From positions 1-64,000 of the forward strand of contig CAMDNO010000003.1 in assembly GCA_945902955.1 (NCBI GenBank): a DNA stretch of 64,000 bases. The letters run 5' to 3'. Position numbers and translations under genes: made by a program. A model generated the notes under the pieces. That model searched no databases and had not been told where the DNA came from. It saw only the letters and a list, made by a program, of their open reading frames with translations. Within the stretch, counting starts at the first letter, position 1; every line of letters starts with the position of its first letter. Source of the stretch: Porphyromonas cangingivalis (GTDB lineage Bacteria; Bacteroidota; Bacteroidia; Bacteroidales; Paludibacteraceae). Shown in pieces: positions 8,211 through 16,534 of this stretch.

Positions 8211-8250
8211 TTTTTCTTTCTTATTCCCCCTTTGGGGGCTAGGGGGTCTA
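8211..8250. repeat. Dispersed palindromic repeat, copy 2
   Basis: This is the second copy of the element at 2646-2680, with the core CCCCCTTTGGGGG at 8226-8238 and the same TTTCTTTCTTATT and GCTAGGGG flanks. It lies just 3-prime of the minus-strand gene 8273-8623. Confidence 0.6.
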
Positions 8251-8272
8251 TCCTTCGTGGGTTAGGTTTCTT

Positions 8273-8623
8273 TTATCTTATTTCAGGTATTTGTATATTT
8301 TCAATTTCTTTCTTTATATCTTTCAAACTATTCGTGGTATTGCTAAACTTAGCATCAATAGTCATTTTTATAATCCGGTTCATCGAGTCAGCCCGTTGTA
8401 CTTTCACATACAAATCAGTATTGAGTTTTTGCATTTGGTCGATGGTTTGCGATTGTCTACTTATTATCGCTTTCGATTCGGTAACGATTCGCAACACGCT
8501 GTCAATTTTTTGCTTTGAGTCGGTAAGCGCAGTTTGTGGTTTGAGCATATTTACTATGCCTATAATACTCAGAAACACCACTGCTGCCAATATAATATAT
8601 TGTACAATGTTTTTAGATTCCAT
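8273..8623 (-). CDS. Small membrane-anchored coiled-coil protein
   Basis: This 116-residue protein has one N-terminal membrane helix (about 8-27, QYIILAAVVFLSIIGIVNML) and a predicted coiled coil over the remainder (about 35-112). That is the layout of phage inner-membrane spanins (Rz type), in which a single N-terminal helix is followed by a periplasmic coiled coil. There is no recognisable family motif. It lies between the HU-like gene and the exported coiled-coil gene, all on the minus strand, separated from the former by a 23-bp tandem repeat. Confidence 0.6.
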   Translation of the reverse strand: MESKNIVQYIILAAVVFLSIIGIVNMLKPQTALTDSKQKIDSVLRIVTESKAIISRQSQTIDQMQKLNTDLYVKVQRADSMNRIIKMTIDAKFSNTTNSLKDIKKEIENIQIPEIR

Positions 8624-8660
8624 AAATAAACGTTTTTAAAACAGTAATAATTTCTTTTCA

Positions 8661-8794
8661 GACATAAGCTCTTTGTCAGTAGCAACAAATGGTCTTTGTC
8701 AGTAGTAACAAATGGTCTTTGTCAGTAGCAACAAATGGTCTTTGTCAGTAGTGACATAAGGTCTTTGTCAGTAGTGACATAAGCTCTTTGTCTG
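8661..8794. repeat. Six tandem copies of a 23-bp unit
   Basis: The core CTTTGTCAGTAG recurs at 8671, 8694, 8717, 8740 and 8763, with a shortened form at 8786, exactly 23 bases apart each time. The outer copies carry GACATAAGCTCTTTGTC, an imperfect palindrome. There are no spacers between units, so it is not a CRISPR array. It sits between the HU-like gene terminator and the 116-residue membrane protein. Confidence 0.9.
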
Positions 8795-8837
8795 ATTAAA
8801 AAAAATAATTTTAGTTGTAAGTAAATGATTTAAACAA

Positions 8838-8877
8838 AAAGCGGTTTATTATACATTTCTGTAAAATAAACCGCTTT
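8838..8877 (-). terminator. Terminator after the HU-like gene
   Basis: A perfect 13-bp stem, AAAGCGGTTTATT (8838-8850) with its complement (8865-8877), and a 14-base loop begin 5 bases after the stop of the minus-strand HU-like gene. An A-rich stretch on the plus strand gives a run of U in the minus-strand transcript. Confidence 0.8.
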
Positions 8878-8882
8878 GAGTA

Positions 8883-9614
8883 TTACTGCACTGTAAGTAC
8901 TTTATCGAAGAGTAAAACTCTTGGGTCTTTTAATAATGAACCTATAGCATATTGCGTTGTAACTTCCACCTGATAAGTTCCTTTAGCGAGTGCAGGTGTT
9001 ACAATAATCAGTTCGCTTGGGTTGTTGTTTACAAAATCAGTAGTGTCAACCTTCGTACGTACATTATCGGCTAAGTTTACGAATGTAACACCATTTGCAG
9101 TATTATCACCTGCAATTTTAAGTTTATACCCTTTAATTTTTAGATTTCGATTAGGGGTAATTAGGTCGTTTACCGATCCGGTTTTAACATCAAGTACTTC
9201 GCTTACAGTTAAACTTGCATCGCCTACACCATTCATTTCGACAGCAACATTTACTAATTCTTTACGTAGCGATTCGCCTTGATTGAACTGAAACAAAATG
9301 GAATGTTTTTCAGGATTAAACGTTTCGGTACCACTGTTAAATACGCCACGTATTTGAGTAGTGGCGGTAAAATACCCTGTATTTACAGAAAAGCCATCGC
9401 AAAGCTGATAAGCCATTTCTTTTAAAAACAAGTTTACATTGTTTTCCATAGCTTCGGCTGTAGTTTGTGCGCCGCCTCGTCCTACGGCTACGTTACAGAT
9501 TTCAGTTACGTTTAATGTACGTTCGGAGATTACCCTTGCTGCGAAGTCGTTTGGATCTTCTGTAAGCAAATTCGGGTAGAGATTTGCTTTGATCCTGTGC
9601 AAAATGTTTGACAT
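8883..9614 (-). CDS. HU-like DNA-binding protein with DUF4469 domain
   Basis: This 243-residue protein resembles a Bacteroidetes-restricted family that joins an HU-like DNA-binding domain (about 8-125) to a C-terminal DUF4469 Ig-like domain (about 135-240). The N-terminal motif LTEDPNDFAARVISERTLNV and the central FQFNQGESLRKELVNV are the blocks I recognise. HU folds bend DNA and can shape nucleoids; the role of this branch is unknown. Such genes are often found near N-acetylmuramoyl-L-alanine amidases in Bacteroidetes, and one follows here at 1891. The gene has its own promoter at 9807, a leader of about 185 bases with a strong hairpin, and a terminator, so it is probably expressed alone and may control the module. 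Confidence 0.8.
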   Translation of the reverse strand: MSNILHRIKANLYPNLLTEDPNDFAARVISERTLNVTEICNVAVGRGGAQTTAEAMENNVNLFLKEMAYQLCDGFSVNTGYFTATTQIRGVFNSGTETFNPEKHSILFQFNQGESLRKELVNVAVEMNGVGDASLTVSEVLDVKTGSVNDLITPNRNLKIKGYKLKIAGDNTANGVTFVNLADNVRTKVDTTDFVNNNPSELIIVTPALAKGTYQVEVTTQYAIGSLLKDPRVLLFDKVLTVQ

Positions 9615-9654
9615 AAAAAATAAATAATTTAAATAGTTAATAAAATTGATATGC

Positions 9655-9679
9655 GCACAACATGCCGAGCATGATGTGC
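9655..9679. promoter_or_regulatory. Hairpin in the HU-like gene leader
   Basis: GCACAACATGC (9655-9665) pairs with GCATGATGTGC (9669-9679) with one mismatch and a CGA loop. It lies about 40 bases before the HU-like start codon, inside its predicted leader. On the plus strand it is followed by six Ts, so it could also terminate an antisense or divergent transcript. The rest of 9615-10075 holds only the two divergent promoters. Confidence 0.55.
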
Positions 9680-9806
9680 TTTTTTCGTTTAAATAATATG
9701 TTCAAGTTTGAATGCTTGCAGTTAAGGTTTCTTTTTGAATAGTTGAGCTATTGGGGGTAGCTATGGTGTAAACAAGAATAAAAAATTTCTTTAACTGAAG
9801 ACGGTG

Positions 9807-9837
9807 CAAATATATTTCAAATATTTGAGAAATCAAA
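9807..9837 (-). promoter_or_regulatory. Promoter of the HU-like gene
   Basis: On the minus strand, TTTG (9834-9837), 19 bases and TATATTTG (9807-9814) form a canonical Bacteroidetes promoter. Transcription should start near 9800, giving a leader of about 185 bases. Confidence 0.65.
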
Positions 9838-10012
9838 GTGTATTTATAATAAAATAAATATGTTTTAAAACATGTATTTGTGAATATCTGGTCTTTTCCT
9901 GTAAAAGTAATATTTTTGTGTTAGTCTATAACTGATTTGTTTGTATATATCAAATTAGTACAGTGAGATATTATTATTATTTGGTTTTATGCAAAAAAAA
10001 ATCCCACAAATC

Positions 10013-10045
10013 TTTCGCCCGATACCTATATTTTTGTTATCTTTG
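10013..10045 (+). promoter_or_regulatory. Promoter of fba
   Basis: TTTC (10013-10016), 21 bases and TATCTTTG (10038-10045) lie about 30 bases ahead of the fba start codon. The -7 box is perfect; the -33 box has one mismatch to TTTG. Confidence 0.6.
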
Positions 10046-10075
10046 CAGCTTATAAAATACAAATAAAATAAAGTT

Positions 10076-11155
10076 ATGGGAAAAATTTCAGAAGTCGTAA
10101 AACCAGGTGTAGTAACCGGTTCCGATTTGCAATTTGTTTTTAAAGTAGCTAAAGAAGCCGGCTTTGCTATTCCGGCAGTAAATGTAGTAGGTTCGTCGAC
10201 AGTAAATGCTGTGCTCGAATCGGCAAAGGTAGCCAACGCACCTGTAATGATTCAGTTTTCGAATGGCGGTGCAGCTTTCAATGCCGGTAAGGGCTTGAAA
10301 ATGGAAGGCCAGCAAGCTGCAATTCTTGGTGCAATAGCGGGAGCAAAACACATACACACCGTTGCTGAGGCTTATGGCGTATATGTAGTGTTGCACACCG
10401 ACCATGCAGCCAAAAAACTTTTACCTTGGATTGATGGATTGCTTGATGCAGGCGAAAAACATTTTGCCGAAACAGGTAAACCTTTGTTCAGCTCGCACAT
10501 GCTCGACCTTTCGGAAGAACCATTGGCAGAAAATATCGAAATTTGTAAAGCCTACCTTGCTCGCATGAGTAAAATTGGTATGACCCTCGAAATTGAATTG
10601 GGTATTACCGGTGGCGAAGAAGATGGAGTTGATAATAGTGGTGTTGATAATAGCTTGCTTTACACACAACCCGAAGATGTATACCAGGTTTACAAAGCAT
10701 TAAGCAGTATTTCGCCTAACTTTACCATTGCAGCTTCGTTTGGTAATGTACATGGTGTTTACAAACCGGGAAATGTAAAATTACAACCAGTAATTCTAAA
10801 AAACTCACAAGAATATATCAAAACCAAAGATGGACTTTCTGAAGATCATCCGGTAAGCTTTGTATTCCATGGAGGTTCGGGTTCATCGCACGAAGAAATT
10901 CGCGAAGCAATTAGCTACGGTGTTGTAAAAATGAATATCGATACCGATACACAATGGGCATTTTGGGATGGTATTCGTGGTTTCGAAGCCAAAAATCGTG
11001 CTTATCTACAAGCACAAATTGGAAATCCGGAAGGCGACGAAAAACCAAATAAAAAATACTACGATCCTCGCGTATGGTTACGCAAAGGCGAAGAGTCGTT
11101 GATAGCTCGTTTACAAGTAGCTTACGACGATTTGAATGCTTTAAATAGTCTTTAA
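10076..11155 (+). CDS. fba: Class II fructose-bisphosphate aldolase
   Basis: This enzyme cleaves fructose 1,6-bisphosphate to dihydroxyacetone phosphate and glyceraldehyde 3-phosphate in glycolysis, and runs in reverse in gluconeogenesis. The 359-residue length and motifs match the zinc-dependent class IIA type of E. coli FbaA. The zinc ligands are H110 (HTDH), H226 (GNVHGVY) and H265 (FHGGSGS), the catalytic acid is D109, and the phosphate-binding MNIDTDTQWA runs 286-295. The gene is single, with its own promoter, and is closed by a strong bidirectional hairpin shared with the convergent serA. Identification is secure. Confidence 0.97.
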   Translation: MGKISEVVKPGVVTGSDLQFVFKVAKEAGFAIPAVNVVGSSTVNAVLESAKVANAPVMIQFSNGGAAFNAGKGLKMEGQQAAILGAIAGAKHIHTVAEAYGVYVVLHTDHAAKKLLPWIDGLLDAGEKHFAETGKPLFSSHMLDLSEEPLAENIEICKAYLARMSKIGMTLEIELGITGGEEDGVDNSGVDNSLLYTQPEDVYQVYKALSSISPNFTIAASFGNVHGVYKPGNVKLQPVILKNSQEYIKTKDGLSEDHPVSFVFHGGSGSSHEEIREAISYGVVKMNIDTDTQWAFWDGIRGFEAKNRAYLQAQIGNPEGDEKPNKKYYDPRVWLRKGEESLIARLQVAYDDLNALNSL

Positions 11156-11180
11156 AAAATTGCCGACAATAGAATAAAAT

Positions 11181-11215
11181 AAATGAGCGGATAACAGTAT
11201 GTTATCCGCTCATTT
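11181..11215. terminator. Bidirectional terminator between fba and serA
   Basis: This hairpin has a perfect 16-bp stem (AAATGAGCGGATAACA, 11181-11196, with 11200-11215) and a GTA loop. It lies between convergent genes, and the A/T ends give U-runs on both strands. Confidence 0.85.
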
Positions 11216-11240
11216 AATATTTGTGAAACATGAAATGAGT

Positions 11241-12158
11241 TTAATTCACTCTGAATTTTTCGTTTCCGTTTACAATAAAATCAACAATTTGATTTGCAGC
11301 AGCAATGCCGGCATTTACATTGGCTTCGGCTGTTTGAGCTCCCATTTTTTTAGGAGTTGTAAAATACTGATTGCCCACTTTTTCTTTCATTTCGGCATCG
11401 TTGTTGGGCACTATATCCGTTACATATTTAAAATTGGGGTGCGAAACCATAAATTCGAGCACACTTACTTCGTCAATCACCTCTTTGCGAGCCGTATTTA
11501 CCAATACAGCGCCTTTGGGCATTAAACTCAATAAATCAGCATTAATCGATTTCTTTGTTTCGGCAGTAGCCGGAATATGGAGCGAAATAATATCCGAAAC
11601 TTCATAAAGTTCGTCAACAGTACTCAGAGCCGTAACACCATCGTTTTCGATCACTATTTTGGGGCAAAAAGCATCATAAGCATAAAGCTCCATGCCAAAA
11701 CCTTTGGCAATACGAGCCACATTACGCCCTACATTTCCGTAGGCATGAATGCCTAATTTTTTGCCTTTTAATTCGGTTCCCGACGTGCCATTATAGAAAT
11801 TGCGAACAGCAAAAACCAACATGCCAAAAACCAATTCGGCTACGGCATTCGAGTTTTGCCCGGGCGTGTTCATCACACAAACATTAGCCGCTTTTGCTGC
11901 ATCCAAATCTACATTATCGTAACCGGCACCTGCACGCACTACAATTTTCAATTGTTTGGCAGCTGCAATTACTTCGGCATCAACAATATCACTGCGAATA
12001 ATAATGGCATCAGCATCTACTACGGCGTCGAGCAATTCCTGTTTTTGCGTGTATTTTTCGAGCAGCGCCAATTCGAAACCAGCCGCTTCCACTTCTTTGC
12101 GAATACCGTCCACAGCTACTTTAGCAAACGGTTTATCAGTTGCAATTAATACTTTCAT
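11241..12158 (-). CDS. serA: D-3-phosphoglycerate dehydrogenase, short form
   Basis: SerA oxidises 3-phosphoglycerate to 3-phosphohydroxypyruvate with NAD, the first step of serine synthesis. At 305 residues it has only the substrate- and nucleotide-binding domains and no ACT regulatory domain, so it is unlikely to be inhibited by serine in the E. coli manner. The Rossmann motif GIHAYGNVGRNVA and the substrate/catalytic blocks NTARKEVID and GAGYDNVD are present. The usual catalytic His (TPHxG) is Lys here (TTPKKMGAQT). This fits the lysine-type, ACT-less PGDH described from Entamoeba, whose relatives are in Bacteroidetes. It is the second gene after serC, 102 bases downstream. Confidence 0.92.
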   Translation of the reverse strand: MKVLIATDKPFAKVAVDGIRKEVEAAGFELALLEKYTQKQELLDAVVDADAIIIRSDIVDAEVIAAAKQLKIVVRAGAGYDNVDLDAAKAANVCVMNTPGQNSNAVAELVFGMLVFAVRNFYNGTSGTELKGKKLGIHAYGNVGRNVARIAKGFGMELYAYDAFCPKIVIENDGVTALSTVDELYEVSDIISLHIPATAETKKSINADLLSLMPKGAVLVNTARKEVIDEVSVLEFMVSHPNFKYVTDIVPNNDAEMKEKVGNQYFTTPKKMGAQTAEANVNAGIAAANQIVDFIVNGNEKFRVN

Positions 12159-12181
12159 GTTTTAATATTGACTTCAGATAG

Positions 12182-12243
12182 CAGACAACAGACAACGGTT
12201 TTTTTGACGAATTTCTGTCGTCCGTTGTCGGTCGTCTGTTGTC
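12182..12243. repeat. Inverted repeat in the serC-serA spacer
   Basis: GACAACAGAC (12184-12193) pairs with GTCTGTTGTC (12234-12243), and GACAACGG (12191-12198) with CCGTTGTC (12222-12229). The unit GACAAC(A/G)G recurs four times. It could attenuate read-through from serC to serA, or be one of the low-complexity spacers seen elsewhere in the window. Confidence 0.6.
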
Positions 12244-12260
12244 AGTTTTTCAGTCTATTT

Positions 12261-13328
12261 TTAATGTTGTTTTTCAAATTCGTTCATACAATCAATCAAA
12301 GCTTGAACACTTTCGATAGGCATTGCATTGTAAATAGAAGCGCGGTAACCACCCACCGAGCGGTGTCCTTTTATTCCGTCCATTCCGGCGGCGGTAGCAA
12401 ATTTCAGAAACTCGCTTTCAAGCTCTTTGTATTCGGGTTTCATTACAAAGCAAACATTCATAATCGAACGATCTTCTCGTACAGCTGTGCCCACAAACAT
12501 TTTACTATTGTCGATAGCATTGTAAAGAAGTTCGGCTTTGGCCATATTGCGTTTTTTCAATTCGGGCACACCACCATTTGCTTTCATCCAACGCAATGTT
12601 TCCAACGCACTGTAAATAGGCAAAACAGGAGGGGTGTTAAACATGGAAGCCTCTTTTATATGAGTTTGATAGTTGAGCATGGTAGGAATATAACGTGAAA
12701 CTTTGCCCAAAATATCGTTTTTGATAATTACAAAAGCCAATCCGGCAGGCGCTAAATTCTTTTGCGCTCCACCGTAGATAATACCATATTTCGAAACATC
12801 TATCGGACGCGAAAATATATCGGATGACATATCGGCAATCATAGGCACCGGCGAATCTAAATCGGTGTGTAATTCGGTTCCGTAAATGGTGTTATTTGTA
12901 GTGATGTGAAAATAATCAGCATCCGTAGGAATAACAAAATCTTTAGGGATAAAGGTGTAATTTGCATCTTTCGACGAGGCAACTTCTACTACTTCACCAA
13001 ATCCTTTGGCCTCTTTCATGGCTTTGCTTGCCCACACACCCGTAGTTAAGTAAGCAGCCTTTTTTTCCAATAAATTAAACGGAACCATACAAAACTGCAT
13101 GCTTGCACCTCCACCCAAAAATAATACAGAATAGCCTTCAGGGATTTGTAAAAGTTCGATGAACAACTGACGAGCTTCTTCAATGACAGCTTCAAAATCT
13201 TTAGAACGGTGGCTGATTTCGAGTATCGAAAGCCCCGAGCCGTTGTAATCTAATACTGCCTGTGCTGTTTTCTCAATTACCTCGTGAGCCAGAATCGATG
13301 GGCCTGCGCTAAAATTATGCTTTTTCAT
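12261..13328 (-). CDS. serC: Phosphoserine aminotransferase
   Basis: SerC transfers an amino group from glutamate to 3-phosphohydroxypyruvate to give phosphoserine, and also acts in pyridoxal phosphate synthesis in some bacteria. The protein has 355 residues, the normal size for this class V aminotransferase. It starts [19 protein letters not shown], which is the family's conserved opening. The PLP-binding lysine lies in [14 protein letters not shown], and substrate-binding [14 protein letters not shown] is near the C-terminus. It is the first gene of the serC-serA unit and carries a leader of about 115 bases if the -7 box at 13450 is used. Confidence 0.96.
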   Translation of the reverse strand: MKKHNFSAGPSILAHEVIEKTAQAVLDYNGSGLSILEISHRSKDFEAVIEEARQLFIELLQIPEGYSVLFLGGGASMQFCMVPFNLLEKKAAYLTTGVWASKAMKEAKGFGEVVEVASSKDANYTFIPKDFVIPTDADYFHITTNNTIYGTELHTDLDSPVPMIADMSSDIFSRPIDVSKYGIIYGGAQKNLAPAGLAFVIIKNDILGKVSRYIPTMLNYQTHIKEASMFNTPPVLPIYSALETLRWMKANGGVPELKKRNMAKAELLYNAIDNSKMFVGTAVREDRSIMNVCFVMKPEYKELESEFLKFATAAGMDGIKGHRSVGGYRASIYNAMPIESVQALIDCMNEFEKQH

Positions 13329-13449
13329 GCTTTAAAAAATATTAATTGAATTATACTTGTATGGAACTAACATGGGCAGAAGCAAATGTAGTTTCGTACA
13401 CTAAAATTAAGTTGATTTTTGTAGTTTTATTGTTTCAAAAATGAGAGTG

Positions 13450-13457
13450 CAAAAGTA
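13450..13457 (-). promoter_or_regulatory. Possible -7 box for serC
   Basis: On the minus strand, TACTTTTG matches TAnnTTTG. A clear TTTG at the right distance is missing (the nearest TTTC lies 23 bases upstream). Apart from this and the glnS terminator, the 315-base gap 13329-13643 shows nothing recognisable. Confidence 0.35.
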
Positions 13458-13600
13458 CGGAATTTTTTAAGTATAACCTTGAAAAAATGAGTATTTATAA
13501 ATAAAAAACGTCATTATTTTATACTTATAAATTTTTGTATAAAATGTCTGTATTTTTATACCGTTTTAATTGCACACAACATGTATTATTGTTACTAAAA

Positions 13601-13635
13601 TTAAAAAGCACAGCGTTTATTTCTGTGCTTTTTAA
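13601..13635 (-). terminator. Terminator after glnS
   Basis: TTAAAAAGCACAG (13601-13613) pairs perfectly with CTGTGCTTTTTAA (13623-13635) around a 9-base loop, starting 8 bases beyond the glnS stop codon on the minus strand. Confidence 0.85.
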
Positions 13636-13643
13636 AACTTATT

Positions 13644-15335
13644 CTATCGTTGTTGTTCTTTAGCCCAACTGTCTTTTAGCGAAACGGTACGGTTGAAAAT
13701 TAGATTTTCAACTGTCGAATCAGGGTCGACATTAAAATAACCCAAACGCTGAAATTGGAATTGTTCAAGTGCTTTTGCGTTTTTCAAAGATGGTTCTACA
13801 AAGCAATTCTTGAGTACTTTTAACGAATCGGGGTTTAGCAATTCGCGGAAATCGCGTGGGTCGGCTGAAGGGTTTTCGATGCTAAATAGTCGGTCGTACA
13901 AACGAACTTCGGCTTTCAATGCATGTTGAGCCGATACCCAATGGAGCGTGCCCTTCACTTTTCGTCCCGATTCGGGCATACCACTTTTTGTTAATTCATC
14001 GTATTCGCAGTAAATTTCTTCTATTTCGCCTGCATCATCTTTTTTACAACCTGTACATTTTACAATAAACGCACTTTTAAGACGAACTTCTTGGCCCGGC
14101 GTCATACGGAAAAACTTTTTTGGAGCATCTTCCATAAAATCTTCGCGCTCAATATACAATTCGCGCGAAAACGGAATAGTACGCATCCCTGCTGTTTCAT
14201 CTTCGGGATTGTTTACGGTTTCCATCATCTCCACTGTATCAGCAGGATAATTGGTAACAATCAGTTTTACAGGGTTTAATACAGCATTTACACGTGTAGC
14301 AGTTTTGTTTAAGCTTTCGCGTACCGCATGTTCGAGCAATCCAATATCGTTTTGTGCTTCGAATTTGGTATATCCAATTTTATCAATAAAATTATGAATA
14401 GCCTCAGGCGAATATCCTCTTCTACGAAGTCCACAAATAGTAGGCATACGCGGATCGTCCCAGCCGTTAACCAACGCTTCTTGTACCAATTGAAGCATTT
14501 TACGTTTGCTCATTACGGTGTAGGTAAGGTTCAAACGGTTAAATTCTATTTGTCGAGGACGATAATCGCTGTTTTTAAATTGGTCGATAAACCAATCGTA
14601 AAGCGGGCGATGCACTTCAAATTCGAGCGTACACAACGAATGTGTTACCCCTTCGAAATAATCCGACTGTCCGTGTGCATAATCGTACATTGGATAAGCT
14701 TTCCAGGTATATCCTGTGCGGTGGTGCGGATGCGAAGTAATGACGCGATACAACAAAGGGTCGCGAAAGTGCATGTTCGACGAAGTCATGTCAATTTTGG
14801 CACGAAGCACCATAGCGCCTTCGGCAACTTCGCCCGAATTCATTTTTAAAAATAAATCTAAGTTTTCAGAAATAGGACGGTTGCGGTAAGGACTTTCAAT
14901 ACCCGCAGTGGTAGGCGTGCCCTTTTGTTTGGCAATCTCTTCAGCACTTTGTTCGTCTATATAGGCTTTGCCCTGTTTAATCAAGTCAATGGCTAAATCC
15001 CAAAGTTGTTGAAAATAATCGGAAGCATAATATACGTTTTCCCATTTATATCCAAGCCATTGAATATCTTCTTTTATTGAATCTACGTATTCTACATCTT
15101 CTTTTACAGGATTTGTATCGTCGAAACGAAGGTTGCAAATGCCATTGTTATTGCGTGCAATACCAAAATCAAGACAAATAGCTTTGGCATGGCCAATGTG
15201 TAAATAGCCATTAGGCTCGGGTGGAAAGCGAGTTTGTATTCGCCCATCGTTTTTACCATCTTTCAAATCTTGTTCAACAAAAGCCTCTATAAAATTCAGG
15301 CTCTTTTTTGGTGTATCATCTGTTTTAGCTTCCAT
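13644..15335 (-). CDS. glnS: Glutaminyl-tRNA synthetase
   Basis: GlnS charges tRNA-Gln with glutamine. The 563-residue protein is a class I synthetase with the HIGH motif in PPEPNGYLHIGHAKA (about 38-52), the KMSKS-loop equivalent VMSKRKM (about 273-279) and a C-terminal anticodon-binding beta-barrel region. It is 5-10 residues longer than E. coli GlnS, within the normal range. It lies downstream of lpxA on the same strand, but a 35-copy 8-bp repeat fills most of the spacer, so it may have separate expression. A strong terminator follows. Confidence 0.96.
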   Translation of the reverse strand: MEAKTDDTPKKSLNFIEAFVEQDLKDGKNDGRIQTRFPPEPNGYLHIGHAKAICLDFGIARNNNGICNLRFDDTNPVKEDVEYVDSIKEDIQWLGYKWENVYYASDYFQQLWDLAIDLIKQGKAYIDEQSAEEIAKQKGTPTTAGIESPYRNRPISENLDLFLKMNSGEVAEGAMVLRAKIDMTSSNMHFRDPLLYRVITSHPHHRTGYTWKAYPMYDYAHGQSDYFEGVTHSLCTLEFEVHRPLYDWFIDQFKNSDYRPRQIEFNRLNLTYTVMSKRKMLQLVQEALVNGWDDPRMPTICGLRRRGYSPEAIHNFIDKIGYTKFEAQNDIGLLEHAVRESLNKTATRVNAVLNPVKLIVTNYPADTVEMMETVNNPEDETAGMRTIPFSRELYIEREDFMEDAPKKFFRMTPGQEVRLKSAFIVKCTGCKKDDAGEIEEIYCEYDELTKSGMPESGRKVKGTLHWVSAQHALKAEVRLYDRLFSIENPSADPRDFRELLNPDSLKVLKNCFVEPSLKNAKALEQFQFQRLGYFNVDPDSTVENLIFNRTVSLKDSWAKEQQR

Positions 15336-15386
15336 TCTTTCTTATATATTACGTATGTCATTAAAAAACTAATTATCCTACCTACC

Positions 15387-15668
15387 AACCAATCAACCAA
15401 TCAACCAATCAACCAATCAACCAATCAACCAATCAACCAATCAACCAATCAACCAATCAACCAATCAACCAATCAACCAATCAACCAATCAATCAATCAA
15501 CCAATCAACCAATCAACCAATCAACCAATCAACCAATCAACCAATCAACCAATCAACCAATCAACCAATCAACCAATCAACCAATCAACCAATCAACCAA
15601 TCAACCAATTAACCAATCAACCAATCAACCAATTAACCAATCAACCAATCAACCAATCCAACCAATTA
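15387..15668. repeat. About 35 tandem copies of the 8-mer AACCAATC
   Basis: The unit AACCAATC (GATTGGTT on the minus strand) repeats for about 282 bases, with a few variant units (AACCAATT, a shortened AATC stretch near 15487, and one extra base near 15659). It fills the gap between the lpxA stop and a point 52 bases before the glnS start. Copy number of such an array should vary between strains. Confidence 0.97.
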
Positions 15669-15673
15669 ACCTA

Positions 15674-16453
15674 TCAATCAAAATATCCTTTTACAATGCC
15701 ACGAGGTGAATTTTTAATAAATAAAATTATTTCATCCCGTTCTTTGGTGGCAGGCAATTCGGCCATAATACGCTCTATGGCATGCGAAGTATTCATTCCT
15801 TTGAGATACACATAGCGGTAAACATCCTGTATATCGCGTATTTGTTCGTTGGTATACCCTCTGCGACGTAATCCTATCGAATTGATACCTGCATACGAAA
15901 GTGGCTCACGACCAGCAGTTACAAAAGGTGGAATATCTTTATTCACTTTTGCGCCTCCCTGCACCATAACATGTGAACCAATATGTGTAAATTGATGTAC
16001 TAAAATACCACCGCTCAGGATAGCAAAATCGTCGATAATAACTTCGCCGGCAAGTTGAGTAGCATTTGAAATAATAATATTGTCTCCCAGCAAACAATCG
16101 TGTGCCACATGGCAATAGGCCATTATTAAGCAATTGTTTCCAATTACGGTTTTCCCTTTTGCCGAAGTGCCTCTATTTACTGTAACATACTCACGTAGTG
16201 TTGTATTATCACCAATAATTGCAAGAGTATCTTCGCCTTTATATTTCAAATCCTGAGGGATAGCACCTATTACAGAGCCAGGGAAAATGCGACAATTTTT
16301 GCCAATTCGCACACCTTCCATAATGGTAACGTTTGAGCCAATCCATGTTCCGGCGCCTATTTCAACATTTTTGTCGATGGTTACAAAGGGATCAATAACT
16401 ACGGTTGCGGCTATTTTTGCATCGGGATGTACGTAAGCCAAAGGTTGCTTCAT
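15674..16453 (-). CDS. lpxA: UDP-N-acetylglucosamine O-acyltransferase (LpxA)
   Basis: LpxA adds a 3-hydroxyacyl chain from ACP to the 3-OH of UDP-GlcNAc, the first step of lipid A synthesis. The 259-residue protein is a left-handed beta-helix of hexapeptide repeats (about 5-185) followed by a helical C-terminal domain (GYTNEQIRDIQDVYRYVY). The catalytic His is in CHVAHDC. It follows lpxC-fabZ by 81 bases in the usual Bacteroidetes order, and its stop abuts the 8-bp repeat array. Confidence 0.96.
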   Translation of the reverse strand: MKQPLAYVHPDAKIAATVVIDPFVTIDKNVEIGAGTWIGSNVTIMEGVRIGKNCRIFPGSVIGAIPQDLKYKGEDTLAIIGDNTTLREYVTVNRGTSAKGKTVIGNNCLIMAYCHVAHDCLLGDNIIISNATQLAGEVIIDDFAILSGGILVHQFTHIGSHVMVQGGAKVNKDIPPFVTAGREPLSYAGINSIGLRRRGYTNEQIRDIQDVYRYVYLKGMNTSHAIERIMAELPATKERDEIILFIKNSPRGIVKGYFD

Positions 16454-16534
16454 TTCGTGCGTGTTTTTTTAGATTTGCTTCCTCCCTAAATGGGTGTGAA
16501 GATATAATTATAAAATTTTTATAAACTCTTTATT

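Noticed and set aside
8661-8794. CRISPR-like array
   Set aside because: The units abut with no spacers and there are no cas genes.
9615-9700. An 11-codon leader peptide before the HU-like gene
   Set aside because: It is too short, with no clear initiation signal, and lies within the hairpin.
15234-15815. A 193-codon plus-strand frame rich in N, Q, P, S and T repeats
   Set aside because: It is only the 8-bp repeat read in an open frame, opposite glnS and lpxA.
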